DNA of 64,000 bases from Aradus depressus. Its lineage: Eukaryota > Arthropoda > Insecta > Hemiptera > Aradidae. A program made the position numbers and the translations under genes. Positions 14,101 to 25,500 of this stretch are shown here, one piece after another; position 1 is the first letter of the stretch, and each line of letters starts with the position of its first letter. Below the pieces are notes generated by a model that saw only the letters and a program-made list of their open reading frames with translations, was not told where the DNA came from and did no database searches. Location of the stretch: the NCBI GenBank assembly GCA_963662175.1, contig OY759217.1, positions 10,480,562-10,544,561 on the forward strand. Reading direction: 5' to 3'.

Positions 14101-17100
14101 TCTCTTATTTTTCGTTCTTTCCGTATGTGAGCAGAGTGGATAGAGCAGTTGAAGGGGGTGCGAGTGGCCTGTTCGATGATGAAGAAGCTCTGTAGCTACG
14201 GAGGTGGGGCTCGGTCCTTTGCACTTCGGGAACTCCTGGAGAGTTCCCTGTTCCGGATGCCGTCTATCCTCTTCGGGGCAGTGCCTCCCCTCTCATCCTC
14301 TCTCCTTCAGTCCCATGTCAGCCTCTTGGAGGAAAACAACAAACAGGTTCGTTATCCTGGATCTCATTCATATTGTATTAATATTTCATCCTATCATGCC
14401 CTTATACAGAGTGATCTTGAATGTATGTAGGTAATTTCAAGGAAAACTAAGCCAAACTTCAACTTTAAAATGTCTACTAATTGCCATTAGGGAATACGTT
14501 AACGCGTAAAGCTTATTTTGGCAGATGTCATTAATTCATGTCAAACATGGGAAAAATTTCCTAAAATGTGAAATTGACTCACCATATCGTCACCTTAATA
14601 CTACAACTAGATAACTCGAAAATCGCCAAGTATGGGATAATTGTACCATTAGTTGTATTTTGCAGGTATCTTTGTTGCACTAGAAGTAGACAACTCTAAG
14701 AAAATATGTTAAGAACTTATGTAAAAATGTCAGTAGTTCAGTTTGGGTCATTCTACAACGGTTGATTAAAAAAAAAAAAGAAGATTTGCGTTTTTCTCAA
14801 AACTAAAATTTCGAGTTGTCTACTTGTAGTATTAAGGTGACGATATTATCACCGGCGCCAAAGATTGACACTCGCTTGTACTAGTAAATGGCATTAGTTA
14901 AAATGGCAGAAATGCGCAGGAACCTTACAGTATGCTTTATAGGGAATATCGGATTTAAAATTATCTGTATTTTGATATGAATTTACAGTAAAAATAATTG
15001 TTCACATTAAAAATAAGGATAGAAAAGACATTAAAATACAAATGTAAAAATTATTGTGTGGAAGGGATCACAGCCTGAATTTAACCTGAAGTGAAAATCT
15101 GTTAATTCCCTGGCCTATCCAAATAAATATATATATTTTTTTTCTCGAAATTTCTTACTCTACAACTTTTGTTTTATAAGCTTTTTTTTACGAACTCGGA
15201 AGTATATAATTACCAAAATATATCAAAAAAGTTTTTTTTACCAATAACTTTTGAATAAGGCATTTTCTTATGTTTTTTTAGAACTACATCCTTTGTTAGT
15301 CTATCTATCTATCTATCGTGGCGCTACAACCCGGTGACGGGTCCTGGCCTCCTCCACCAACAGCCGCCAATTGTCCCGATCCTGTGCGGCTGCCATCCAG
15401 TTCCTGGTGCGGAACATGTTTCGGGCATCTTCTGCCACACCATCTGCCCATCTCAGCTTAGGTCTTCCTTGCCGTCTTACTCCATGAATGGGCTCCATTA
15501 GCAGCTTCTTCGGCATTTCCTCAGCTTCCATCCTGGCGATATGTCCCGCCCATCTTAACCGCCCAATCTTCATGACTTGCAGAACATCTGGTTCTCTATA
15601 GAGTTCGTAGAGCTCCTGGTTACACTCCTCCTACTTGCACTCCTCCAAATATTCTGCGCAGAATCTTCCTTTCGAACACCAATAGGCTCTGTTCGCTCAT
15701 TTTCGAAGTTGTCCAGGTTTCTGAGCCATACAGAAGAACTGGGCGGATAAGGGTCTTATATAGAACGACTTTAGTCTGCCTGGATATGTGGTTGCTTCTG
15801 AAGTGCTTGCTGAGACCATAGTAACACTTGTTTGCCGCAAAGATTCTTTTCCTTATCTCAGTTTCGTTAACATTGTCTTGTGTAACTATGGAGCCCAAGT
15901 ACGTAAATTCTGCGACCTTCTCAAATTTGTGGGGACCTATTTCAAGGGTCTCACCTTGGGTAGGCACTTCTCCAGTGACCATGTATTTGGTTTTAGTTGC
16001 GTTCACCTCAAGACCCATTCTTCCTGCAGGGCCCATTCAAGCCCTAAATGCGTCACTGACTGCCCTTTCAGAGCGGCCCACTATGTCAATGTCGTCAGCA
16101 TAGGCGAGAATCTGTACAAGCCTGTTAAAGATGGTTCCGCCCACTTGTATCCCTGATTCCCTGATGCACTTCTCGAGAGCTATGTTGAAAAGGAGGCAGG
16201 CTAGAGCATCTCCTTGCCTCAGACCTTTCCCTGATTTAAACTCCTCTGATCTCTCTCCATTGACCTGTACCATACATCTTACCTCCCTCATCGTAAGCCT
16301 GACCAGTCTAAGAAGTTTCTCAGGTATATCAAGGTCCCTCATTGCCCTATAAAGTTCTTCACGATAAACGCTGTCGTAGGCAGCCTTGAAGTCAACGAAT
16401 AGGTGGTGGGATCTCTGGTTGAACTCTCTACCTCTTTCGAGAATCGTTCGGAGGGAGAATATCTGGTCTGTTGTAGATTTAGCTTTCCTAAAACCGCACT
16501 GGTAAAGACCAATTATGTTCTCCGTGTGAGGCTGAAGTCGTTGGAAAAGGATGTTCGAGAGGACCTTGTACGCGCAGTTTAGGAGAGATATCCCTCTGTA
16601 ATTGCAGCAGAGGAGTTTGTCTCCTTTTTTGTGTATGGGACAAATCACTGAGGTGCTCCAAGAGTCTGGCAGCTCTTCTTCGGTCCAAATGGAGAGTACG
16701 AGGTCCTGGAGTACTTTAATGAGCTCACTTCCACCGTATTTAAAAATCTCAGCAGGGAGTCCATCTGGACCAGGTGCCCTGTGGTTTTTTAGCTTTTCTA
16801 TGGCGTCAATGATCTCGTCCTCATCAGGAGGCTCCAGATCGGATTCCGGCCTTGGTGAATTTGCCACTTCCTCTGAGTTCTCAACTGTTCCTTCGTTGTT
16901 GAGGAGATTTGAAAAATATTCTCTCCATTCAGCGAGAATGTCTACATTGTTAGTGAGGAGCTCTCCATCGCTATTTACACAGTAGGTTTGCTTTTGCATA
17001 AAAGGTCTTCTACTTTGGTTCACATTCCGAAAGAAGTCTCTAAATTGCTTTTCACCCCGGAGGAGCTCCGCTTTAGCCAGTTCTTCTCTTTCCCATGCAC

Positions 17101-20100
17101 GTTTCTTATTACGGTGAAGAAGCTTTTCTTCCCTTCGTCTTTGGCGGTAGTTTTCAACTGTCTGCCGAGTTCCTCTTTGGACCATTGTTCTGTAGGCTTT
17201 GTTCTTTGCATCTGTGACTACTTTGCATTCCACGTCAAACCAGGGGGACCTCGGTTCTTTCCGCATGGGTCCCAATATGCTCTCAGCGGCCTCTTCCATT
17301 GCTTTGGAGCAGGCTTTCCACTGTGAGTTCGCGTCGCCGTCGTTGTTAATTACTAACAGGTTTCGGTCCAACGCCTCTGCATATTGGACTCGAATTTCTG
17401 GGTCCTTCAATTTATTAGTATCGAAGCTTTTGCGTTTAGGGGCAGGTCCTCTAGATCGCTTGTTACTAATCCGAGCGTATATATGGGCAATACTCAAGAA
17501 GTGGTCTGAATCTATATTGGCTCCCCTGAACGTTCTAACGTCAAGAAGGCTAGATTTGTGCCTTCTTCCAACCAAGATATGGTCTATTTGATTGACAGAT
17601 GTCCTGTCAGGTGTGGTCCAGGTACCTTTATGGATCGATTTGTGGGGGAAAAGTGTGCTCCCTATAACAAGATCTCGTGAGGCAGCGAAGTTTATTAGCC
17701 TTTGGCCGTTTTCATTGCTATGTTCATGGAGGCTATGCCTTCCAATTGTTGGGGCATAGATTTCTTCTTTCCCTATTTTAGCGTTTAGATCTCCTGCAAT
17801 AATCTTCATATCATGCCTGGGGCATGAGTCTATTGTTCTTTCCAGGAGGTCGTAAAATCTGTCCTTCTCATCATCATCTGATGTCTCGGTTGGAGCATGG
17901 ACGCTAATAATGCTATAATTGTAGTAGTTTCCCCGCAGCCGAATGTAACACATCCTTGGGTTTATAGCTCTAAAACCAATGACGTTCTGCCGGTATTTTC
18001 CTCTCACAATGAAGCCAGTGCCGAATTCGCGGACCCGTTCGCTGCAGCTGTAATATATGGTGTGATTTTTCTTTTGTAAAATGTCTTGTCCAGTCCAGCG
18101 GATTTCCTGGATGGCAGATATGTCTATTTTGTAACGGTCAGTTTGGTCTAGGAGCAATTTAAGTGCTCCGGGTCTATTAAGGGACAGAGTGTTCCAGTAT
18201 CCAAGATTAAAATTCCATTTGGGGTTGCCGGGTCTTTTCCTTGAGTGTCTGATCCAATCCGAGGCTTTTTTGTGTGGTTTCTGGATAGTTTATTTTCGGG
18301 TAGTGGGGCTATCAACCCTCTCTACGTACCCTAGTATGCTGATGGGGCTGCCATCTTTGTGCCCGCATACCTGCACCCCCTCCGGGGCGGCTGCCTAGGG
18401 AAGGTGGCCCTAGGGTGTGTGCTTGTAGTTGTCCTTAGTCTGTAGATGTGGGGGTGTATGTAGTGTGCTGTATATAGTGTGTTGTGTGAGCGTTAGTGTA
18501 AGTGTTCCCCCAACCTGGAGGACCAGTGGCTGACTGCAGCCTTAAGCCTGTTAGTCAGTATAAGTAATTATTTAGAGCAGAAAGGATAAAACTTTCATTA
18601 ATGATATATAATGCTTTTGTCTTTAGGGTCACTTGGCAATCCTGGCACAGAAGCACTCGCGAGTGTTCCATGCTGGTGTGATCGGCACGGGGAAGAGGAA
18701 GAGGAAACCGGAGTGTCCTCTGGAGAAGGACAGGGTGGTCCACAACACACAGCTTCTGATGGGACTCCTGAGGGCAGGAGTGCAACAGACGGAGGCTCCT
18801 CAGGCCACCCTGGACCCGGTCATAGCTATAGCTCTGCTCCTGGTGGAGCTCATCTCTCCCGATGTTATGTACAACGGGCTGCCCTGGCCGGAGGAGGACT
18901 TTTGTAAAGTGGGTATTTACAGTTCCCACAGTTGAAGTACAGTAAAACCAACGTTAACCGGTTCTATCAAAATAGCATATATTGACGCTAAAGTTCTTGG
19001 GTTCGTGCCTCTTCAGATTGACAAGATGAATAGAGGATAGTAGGGACTTAGGGGATATTACTCTCTATCTACATGGGGAAGTTGTGTTCTCTGTCAAAAA
19101 ATCAATGATGAGTTCACAATTGAATTTTTTTGTTTTCTGAGCCCTTAAATTCAAAAATGAAATAAAAAAAATATGTCTGTGTTCTGCATTACTTCCGATA
19201 ATAGAATACCTCATCATGCTATTGTCTATATGATTCAGACATCATTTTCTACATACTGTACGTATTGGTTTATGTTTTGTAAGTATATGTATAGTTGATT
19301 ATTGTAGCTCATGGTCGGGCTTTAACTGCGAGGTCATATCGCCTACTACCAGAGAGCTCTATTGTCGCTCTGATGGACATAAGCTCTACTCTGTGAGTCC
19401 GAAATTTTAGCTACCCAGGTTTATTCACCTCCCAGATAAAAAACCTAAGGGCCTCGGCCGAGTTTCGAACCCGCGATCTTGAGCTCAATAGGCTAGCAAA
19501 GTTTATATAGAAAAAGAAGGTTTGTAGATATATGTGATGTTCCAACGTGGTGAGGCCTAGCTAGTTTCATATCGCTCTTACTACCACCATTTTCCGAATA
19601 CATTTCTGCGATCTGTGTTGATATAGTGGAAAGCTAGTAACATAAATAAAAACAAAGAACTTGCTTAACTCTTATATTGTCTAATGCCACAAAAATATAT
19701 AAAGTGTACTGGTTTCTGTGGTACACTTTATGTACGAGAACATATTTTTGTGGGATTAGACAATATAAAAGTTAATTAAGTTCTTTGTTTTTATTTATTT
19801 TACCCCTATTTTGTTAATTATAATAATTATTGTTCTGCATACTATTATTAAACATACATCTATAAATAGCCCAGCTCTTGTTCAAATAATACGTGGTATT
19901 TGTTTGATTCAGGTGACAGTGGAAAGAGACCTTGCGATCCGACGGATCTTGGACAGTAAACCTCTCGTCTGGTCCTTGCTCACCTTCATCGCCCACCACA
20001 GACCAGCTCTTTGTTACTGTTCTGTCATTCTTAGAGCTGTGGTAAATTTATATTTATTATATTATTACCTAAAATACCTGCCTTTAACTTGAATTATCTT

Positions 20101-21341
20101 TATCTGCCCATCCCTTAAATGGGGCTGGTGATACTAAAAGGTGATAACATTACATCTGTGTAATCAATATTATAACAATATATTGCCTGACCGGCCATCT
20201 TGAGATTTGACTAATTACTAAGACAACAGAGAGTTTGAATTAAATAAACAGTGGTTATTACTTATGATGAATTTGTTTTGTTATGACGCTATTTCCCTTC
20301 TGATTGTGTATATTTTTATGTCAGGTGGCAACTCTGATCAGTGAATGGTCCTCGACGAGCCAGGAGAGCAAGGACAAACTGCTAACGACCACCAACAGGC
20401 TAGTCCAGCTGATGTCTCTTGGACAACTGCTGCCTCCACCCTTCACCGCCCTCTCGGACGTCTTCCCTCACATCCCATCGCAGCAGGTAACCCATACTAA
20501 CTCTTGTGTCTCAGTCTCATCTGCAAGAGAGATTTTGACAAATCTTTAATATATGTTTTGTCGCAGCCCCGTTGTAAAATTATTTGGTACAATTCTTAAA
20601 AATAATGAAGGTGAGTCTTGAGAAAGACTGGAAGGCGTCTTCAGTGGTCTGAGGTGCGGTGTTATTTTGGGAGGCCGTGGAGAAGACCGTCCTCTGTTAG
20701 CGTTCTCTTGGTATGGAGTGCGCTCCATATATCGACTGTTTTATTGTTGACCACTGTAGGCTTGATGACGCGTGTAGGTGGTATCTACAGGCACCCTGGG
20801 TGAGACGTCACCGCTCGAGGAAGGGTGGGTGTCATTTCTGTTGGCTGACCGGTCTCTGGTTTGAAGCCAGGTCCGAGCGAACTTCTCACTTGGCGCTACT
20901 CAATTTTAGGAGAATCTCGTTGCATCAAAAATACTAGGGTAATTTCCAATTTTCAGAATATTCCTGTGAAAAGGTCGCCCTTTTAGGGTCACATTCCAGT
21001 CTTGAGTTCCAAAAAAAAATACAAATATACAAAATGGTTAGTGCATTGGTATCCAGCTTTGTTGAATACATTTTCTGGCTGATTATTTGTATGTTGTTCT
21101 GTTTGATGAGGTGGTGACGCTGTTGAGAGAGTGCGTGTGGAACTACATGCGTGACCACGTGCCCTCTCCAGCGTTGTTCGGGCGGGACGCTGCCGGGACC
21201 ATGTGGCGGGACACAGCCACCTCCCGGCCTCCTCGACAGTACACCGAGCCCATGCGGGCTGTCATGCTACACAACATCTCCTCTCTGGGACCCCTCTTCT
21301 ACACACTCTTTGTCAAGGGACAGGTCCCTGAAGACGACTGA
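2283..21341 (+). CDS. IntS5: Integrator complex subunit 5 (INTS5 / omd), complete, 16 coding exons
   Basis: INTS5 is a helical scaffold subunit of nuclear Integrator, which cleaves snRNA 3' ends and terminates paused RNA polymerase II. Exons: 2283-2504, 3209-3350, 3429-3608, 4304-4437, 5958-6050, 6136-6274, 7827-8027, 9673-9831, 10717-10836, 10888-11092, 12314-12546, 14135-14346, 18627-18908, 19913-20041, 20325-20486, 21111-21341. They sum to 2844 nt (948 codons with the stop), keep phase throughout, and give 947 residues against about 1019 in human. Recognisable blocks are [57 protein letters not shown] and [13 protein letters not shown], all in the order seen in human INTS5. Weak points: exon 5 uses GTTGGT as donor, exon 7 has a poor pyrimidine tract, and exon 9 (end near 10836) was chosen for phase. 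Introns carry LINEs and SINEs. No canonical poly-A signal is obvious just after the stop. Confidence 0.93.
2755..2885 (+). mobile_element. SINE fragment, copy 2 (body only)
   Basis: Only the middle of the SINE body is present (GCCGTCCTTCGGATTGAGCG, then CCCGAGCCTG and TACTCGTTAAAGACC). The tRNA-like head and the 3' end are missing. It sits in the first intron of INTS5, directly upstream of a 133-bp-type repeat. Confidence 0.7.
2918..3152 (+). repeat. 133-bp-type tandem repeat, about 1.7 units
   Basis: Two successive monomers share the order TGTAATGAATGTATTGA, CGAAATTTCATATG, CCCTTTAAGGACGACA, ATTAATTTT, then GAATCTGCCGAAGGGGAGG and CTCAACTCAAAAATCTC. The second monomer starts near 3056 and breaks off near 3150. 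The same monomer recurs near 25890, 42850 and 44700 and, as a fragment, near 13910. It lies in INTS5 intron 1. Confidence 0.65.
3980..4224 (-). mobile_element. Decayed LINE 3' end (ORF2 C-terminus)
   Basis: A minus-strand ORF of about 69 codons reads [20 protein letters not shown] and onward. The H-x-L-x-x-C-P-x-Y pattern is typical of the C-terminal Cys/His tail of Jockey- or CR1-type LINE ORF2 proteins. Only this short piece is recognisable, and it lies in the INTS5 intron between 3608 and 4304. The clade is not certain. Confidence 0.45.
4438..5957 (+). other. INTS5 intron 4, no gene seen
   Basis: AT-rich intron sequence with a (TA)n microsatellite at about 5078-5107. I see no coding exon, RNA gene or recognisable transposon. 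The short ORF around 4576-4800 has no splice context or protein-like composition. Confidence 0.6.
6430..7330 (-). mobile_element. Decayed RTE-like LINE fragment (reverse transcriptase part)
   Basis: On the minus strand, broken frames read in order [20 protein letters not shown] with [11 protein letters not shown] (7125-7328), then a DIILSKLS block (6964-7185), then [12 protein letters not shown] with [12 protein letters not shown] (6764-6973). These match, in order, the [30 protein letters not shown] and FTYLGSIV segments of the better-preserved element at 15302-18548, so this is an old relative. Many frameshifts are present. It lies in an INTS5 intron (6275-7826). Confidence 0.75.
8028..9672 (+). 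other. INTS5 intron 7, no gene seen
   Basis: Intron sequence without recognisable coding or RNA features. A GC-richer stretch near 8530-8720 gives ORFs but has neither splice context nor similarity I recognise. Confidence 0.55.
10115..10413 (-). mobile_element. tRNA-derived SINE, copy 3 (head truncated)
   Basis: Minus-strand copy in an INTS5 intron (9832-10716). The body is well preserved from CTCATGCCCGGGCTTTAAC at the 3' end to the region of the B box (GGGTTACGAACCC). The tRNA-like head is cut off just after it, near 10413, so the A box is missing. Confidence 0.85.
10512..10542 (+). repeat. Poly-G tract
   Basis: A 31-base run of G with a single A, about 175 bases upstream of INTS5 exon 9. 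It is G-quadruplex-prone on the sense strand (and so in the pre-mRNA). The exact length is likely to be polymorphic or an assembly estimate. Confidence 0.8.
11356..11470 (+). mobile_element. SINE fragment, copy 4 (head only)
   Basis: Begins CGCCGGTAGCAGTAGTG and contains a clean B box GGTTCGAAACCC, then breaks off after the GCCGTCCTTCGGATG block. A truncated copy in the INTS5 intron 11093-12313. Confidence 0.75.
11708..12007 (-). mobile_element. tRNA-derived SINE, copy 5 (near full length)
   Basis: Minus-strand copy. At its right end the head reads, on the minus strand, GGCGCCGGTAGCTCAGTGGT, with the canonical A box TAGCTCAGTGG and B box GGTTCGAAAC. The left end carries the 3' TGTGACTC block. 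It is about 300 bp long and one of the best A boxes in the window. Confidence 0.88.
13075..13760 (-). mobile_element. Decayed RTE-like LINE fragment (3' part)
   Basis: Minus-strand pieces include [13 protein letters not shown] (cf. TKTKYMVTG) and, further 3', a segment with [21 protein letters not shown] and [11 protein letters not shown], the position of the [12 protein letters not shown] / GRPKLRW tail of the 15302-18548 element. The 3' end near 13075-13110 (CGCTACAGTCC, CCTGGCCTCCTC) also matches the 3' end of that element (CGCTACAACCC, CCTGGCCTCCTCC). It is an old copy in the INTS5 intron 12547-14134. Confidence 0.75.
14584..14846. repeat. Short foldback element (MITE-like)
   Basis: Arms of about 38 bases at 14584-14621 and 14809-14846 are inverted copies with a few mismatches (ATATCGTCACCTTAATACTA on the left arm). 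The spacer of about 190 bases holds a third partial copy of the arm near 14673-14699. There is no coding capacity. It probably derives from a DNA transposon; no target duplication was established. Confidence 0.6.
15302..18548 (-). mobile_element. Near-intact RTE-like non-LTR retrotransposon
   Basis: About 3.2 kb on the minus strand inside the INTS5 intron 14347-18626. It carries an apurinic-type endonuclease ([36 protein letters not shown]), a reverse transcriptase ([68 protein letters not shown]) and the C-terminal [12 protein letters not shown] / [14 protein letters not shown] tail. It ends in a (TATC)n tract at 15301-15316, as many RTE-type elements end in short tandem repeats. An 8-base TGTTAGTC occurs at 15294-15301 and again at 18549-18556, a possible target duplication. 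The clade call is by motif resemblance only. Confidence 0.85.
15313..18320 (-). pseudogene. LINE endonuclease-reverse transcriptase ORF with two breaks
   Basis: The frame is open from at least 18300 ([19 protein letters not shown], upstream of the first Met at 18157) to an in-frame TGA at 16037-16039. It then continues in the same frame ([16 protein letters not shown] to [12 protein letters not shown], 16036-15620). A frameshift near 15600-15620 is followed by [20 protein letters not shown] and the tail to 15313. With one nonsense codon and one frameshift in about 1000 codons, the copy is young. RT active-site YADD and endonuclease residues are present. Opposite-strand ORFs here are shadows. 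Confidence 0.85.
19305..19500 (-). mobile_element. SINE fragment, copy 6 (internally deleted)
   Basis: Minus-strand copy with the CTCATGGTCGGGCTTTAACT 3' block and, at the other end, GGGTTTCGAACCCGCGATC-type head sequence in degraded form. The central CGAGCCTGTACGATGTCAG block and the CCGTCCTTCGG block are deleted. Confidence 0.7.
19643..19799. repeat. Imperfect palindrome of about 157 bp
   Basis: The left half (AAATAAAAACAAAGAACTTG, then TTATATTGTCTAATGCCAC and AAAGTGTAC) pairs with the right half almost to the centre. The centre is a short loop around TGGTTTCTG. It lies about 110 bases upstream of INTS5 exon 14. It is probably a small foldback element; it would form a long hairpin in the pre-mRNA. 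Confidence 0.7.
20487..21110 (+). other. INTS5 intron 15, no gene seen
   Basis: A GC-richer intron segment at 20600-20900 gives several short ORFs, but none has splice context or a recognisable domain. It may be an unrecognised repeat. Confidence 0.5.
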
Positions 21342-21713
21342 AGATGTATTTATATAGGAACGTGAAGACCATGGGACAAGCACGAAAAAAAAACTTATAT
21401 TGACATATATTAGCACTTGGTATTTAATGTCAAAGCTAGACCGAGCAACGCGACTCTACATTAGGACTCCATATATGTGAAATAACAGCCGTTTAGCTAA
21501 AATGATATGGGCTAATGTTTCGTTTTCTTTTGAATTTCAGTGGTAGAAGATAATATTAAAATAACAAATAGACGATAGGGAGGGTGTAGATTCTGTGAGG
21601 CGAAACAGCTAACCTCACGAAGAATTCGTTATTGATAGGGGCTGCAGAGAAATAAGAGAAAAAAAAGAGAAAACAGACGAAGTGGACAAGAGAAAACAGA
21701 TAGCAGTTAAAGA

Positions 21714-22526
21714 GGCGTATAGACACGCGAGCAACGAGCCGAACATTAGTCAGTGCGCATGCCTGGGGAATAGCAGGCGCTCAACAAGGGAGGCTCGGGG
21801 TCTGCTCCACCTGTTGTCGGTTTTTTGACGAACCATCAAAGGAATGTTCGGCTCGGGCTGCGGTGTGTGTGGACTGGTACCAAGCCGAACCGTCCCGACT
21901 TGACCCGAGCACTGTTGTTTATAACCAATATAATAACCTTCTCAAATATTTAGGTTTTTGGAAGTGCACGTTCTTTTTTTTTTTTTAATTAAATATATAT
22001 TTAAATATTATTCAATAAATTATATTTTATTATGGCTTCTGAAGACTGGTCTCAGGAGCTTCAAATTCAGTTTGCTCAGGCTATGAGACTGTACCCAGTC
22101 ATATGGGATTTAAAACACAAATTACATTTTAATAAAATAAAGAGATTGGATGCTTGGGAGGAATTATTCAAACACTTTTCCTAAAAAAGTGTTCATTTTA
22201 AACAATTTGCATGTAAAAATAAATTACGTTTCATAATAAATTCGTATCCGTATTAATTGTACTACAAATATGTAAATTAATTACGTAAGTAGCTACCTAC
22301 CTTGAGCATTTTCTGATTGAAGATTTTGAATAGTAATAAAATGATATACAAATATACGTAAATTTGTTATCTGCAGGTTAACTTATGCATGCAGGTTATG
22401 TTCGTTAGTATGGTTGTGGAGCATCCAAATGCTCGGCTCGTCTCTGTTCGGCTTGGAGTGTGTTCGTTGAAAACTGAAAACGAGCCGAACAGTGCTCGGT
22501 TCGTTGCTCGCATGTCTGTACTAGCC
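21714..22526. mobile_element. PIF/Harbinger-type element with a MADF-like ORF
   Basis: Terminal inverted repeats of about 35 bases: the left end contains AGACACGCGAGCAACGAGCC and the right end, read inverted, AGACATGCGAGCAACGAACC. Subterminal copies of the GAGCCGAAC / GTTCGGCTCG motif occur near 21740, 21847, 22432 and 22475. The inside encodes a short MADF-domain-like ORF and no transposase. PIF/Harbinger elements commonly carry a second, Myb/MADF-like ORF, hence the assignment. The 3-base target duplication is not clean (TTA follows the right end only). Confidence 0.6.
22032..22184 (+). pseudogene. MADF-like ORF remnant inside the PIF/Harbinger-type element
   Basis: A 50-codon ORF starts MASEDWSQELQIQF and continues YPVIWDLKHK, then KRLDAWEELFKHF. 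The YP-x-[LI]WD and R-x-D-A-WE-x-L patterns are the start of a MADF (Adf-1-like) DNA-binding domain, in which helix 1 reads L-I-x-x-V-x-x-x-P-x-L-W-D. The domain is cut short by a TAA before its second half, so the product is truncated. It most likely belonged to the transposon and was not a host gene. Confidence 0.6.
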
Positions 22527-25500
22527 TTAAACTATAAGTATCAAAATATAAAGGGAAAACTAACAAAAAGGAAAAATCATACAAACAAACAAGAGATGAT
22601 CAACCATTTTTTATTATTCATTCAATAATTTCGGATGATATTAGCTATTCCGTTCCAAAAACGAGTCTATTCTAACTCACCTAGTTTTTTTTCCCCTGAA
22701 ACCTCTTCAGTTCTCGTTTGATATATACTTCTATATGTTTGGTGCGGTTATATGTTTTTAGAACGTAGTAAACTCCCAGTTTTCACTTCAGTTCGTTTTG
22801 ATGTTTTTATTTTTTATTGTATTTTGTGAAGGAATATGAAAAATTGATTAACAATACTTGATGTTAATCCATCTTTTAGGGAAAAATTTCGTTGGAGATA
22901 TAAGTTAGCCGAGAATCGTTCTTGAAAAGGAAGAACTCGATATCGGTATAAACAGTTCCATTGAAATAGTTAAACAATATTTCCTGAATATTCGATTTGG
23001 ACATGTGTCATGTTCTTTCTGTGGTCCTCACGTTCCTACTTAAATATAGCCCAAGGCTGCTTAAAGATTATATATATATTATATATTAAAGACGACCTTA
23101 GGGTATGTTCCTGGTGTAACAGCGTAGTGGTGAGAAACGTCCAGTTGTACACAGCCGAAATTCAAAGTCTATCAGTGAAAACTGCTCATAATTACTATGT
23201 ATTAATCATTACTGTGAATATTTAGCTAATTATTAGTAATTATTTTATGTGTAGATGGAAAAAATGAGACCTAAGATTATGTGTAAATTTAACGAATTCT
23301 ATATATTTTCTGATAAACATGGACATGAGTCCGACTTAATTTATCGTTTTGTTATTCTGTTAAATATCAAATATCTTCAGCGTAATTCATTTTCAATCTA
23401 TCACAATTATGTTTACATCTTTGCATGTCCTCAAAACTTGTTATAATTAGGGTTGTACTCTTAAGTTTCAAATAATTTATTTTTTACAAACATGCTACTT
23501 GACGCCTCAAGTTTTTCATTCGGTCAAAATGTTCTTCAATCTCTTTTTATCTTATCTTCAAATATTTAACATGTTTATTATCTAAAAATGTGTTTAAGAT
23601 CCGAAAAAAAAATTGCATGTACTAATCTATAATAATTCTTCGTTTCTTTGAGACCTATTTGAGTTGATACTATTGATCATCACAATCAAAATATAATAAA
23701 ATCAGTTGATTATAGAGTTTGCTAGCTTGGCAAAATTGTCTATACACAAATAGGTCTAAAAAGAAATACGAAAAATTAATATGAATGCTAGAAGATGATG
23801 GACTATTTTTTTTATACACACCTCCCGATGATAAGTAGGTAAAATAAAACAATAAATAGTCTTCACACTGTTTATTTTATGAACCAGAATCGGTTTTGAA
23901 ACACTACCTTGTCATCCTCAGTGGCAGATAACCATTTTGTGCGGCCTTCTGATGACACTATCTGTTATGATAACAATTTTGGTTGCATTGACATCAGGCT
24001 GTAGTAGCTTATTTTTTTTTTTTTAAGTAAGCCCAACAATTCTCTTTTTTTAATTTTTTGCTAGGACAGAAATAGTATACAATCATTGTTTTCTTCTTTC
24101 TCTAAAGTTATGGAACATGTTGAATGAATGTGAAATACAAAATTGATACTTGGACGTGACATGATGAACCCGACCACAAATGTGCAGTTATAGTGAGAGA
24201 TGGAAGGACGAGGACGACCCGGTCTTATACAACCTCTGTCTATATACGAGTATATATCTATAATTTTAATCTATCGATCTCTCCAGGCTAGCTCGCACGA
24301 AATGTTACATAAATCTATTAAATAGATGGTCATGCAGGCAGTTATCTTATTTGGTATTTTTTAATTGTATTCTATAGTTATTGTTCTCTAGTCTTTGCAA
24401 CTCTCTTTCTTCCCACTTTATTTTTTAAATTAGTTTTTTCAAGGCTGCAAGTTTTGCAAGACTCTACAGTCAGATTCTAAAAAAATCCAACTGATGAGAT
24501 GTTGACCGAAAAAATGAGGACTCGTTAAGAAATGGTCAAATGTAGAATAGACTAAGTAACACTTTACATACATTTAAGAAATAGACGACCAAAAGCTACA
24601 ACTAAAGTATACAGGTGTATTAGAAATCTCAGTAAACATCACGAATTCATATATTTTAATATTATTTTTAATTTATATAGTAAATGTTAAATGAAACGAA
24701 AACTTATTACATTTATGAAGGATTTGGATGAATATATAAGAACATTTTTGCCGGTGAATGTCAATACACTGCGCACTACCGAAATTCGACTTTCCTATCT
24801 CTTCCACTATCCTCTTATACTATGTACCTTTGTGTCTGTTTATTTTTGCATGCAAATTTGCGTTTTGTAAAATATGTTATCCAATTTACTATTGTTTATC
24901 AAATAGCTTTAATAATTATTATTTATCATTGTATATTTTTATTATTTTGTACAAATGTATATTTATGAAATTAAAATTTTACATACCAACTGTTCTTTTC
25001 TTTGTAAAAAATAAAAATGAGATATAAATATAAAAATAAGCGATATAAGAATCCTTCTAATTACATGGTTTATTTTATTTTATTTTTTTAAGAAAAACCT
25101 GTCAATCGCAATTTCGTTCGCGCAAAGAGGGTTCCGAAAGTAAAGAAAATATTTAAAAACATTAAGAAGATTATTACAAATGTTGAATAATTAAGGATTC
25201 TGACAACAAGTGGAGGATCTTAGATCGATGATCAAAAAGTGGAACACAGAAAATGTTTTTTTGGTTTTTAACCGCAGCTAGTAGGTGTTGAACAACCCTG
25301 AGCAACACTTTACTTACAGCTAGGATGTGCTGAGCAACGGTGGACACCCCAATCATATGTTTCGTGACACTCTTGTATAACGCTGTTTTACTTCGCTGAA
25401 ACATGTCGTTTTAACATTTAAAATGTTTTTTGGGGGTATTCTGATAAACAAAAAACATTTTCAATGTTAAAAGTCTCAGTGATTCAAAATAATTAATATA

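Noticed and set aside
16131..17591. Several plus-strand ORFs of 60-130 codons
   Set aside because: They are opposite-strand shadows of the LINE ORF on the minus strand.
18555..18929. Minus-strand ORF of 124 codons
   Set aside because: Antisense shadow of INTS5 exon 13, which is supported by homology and phase.
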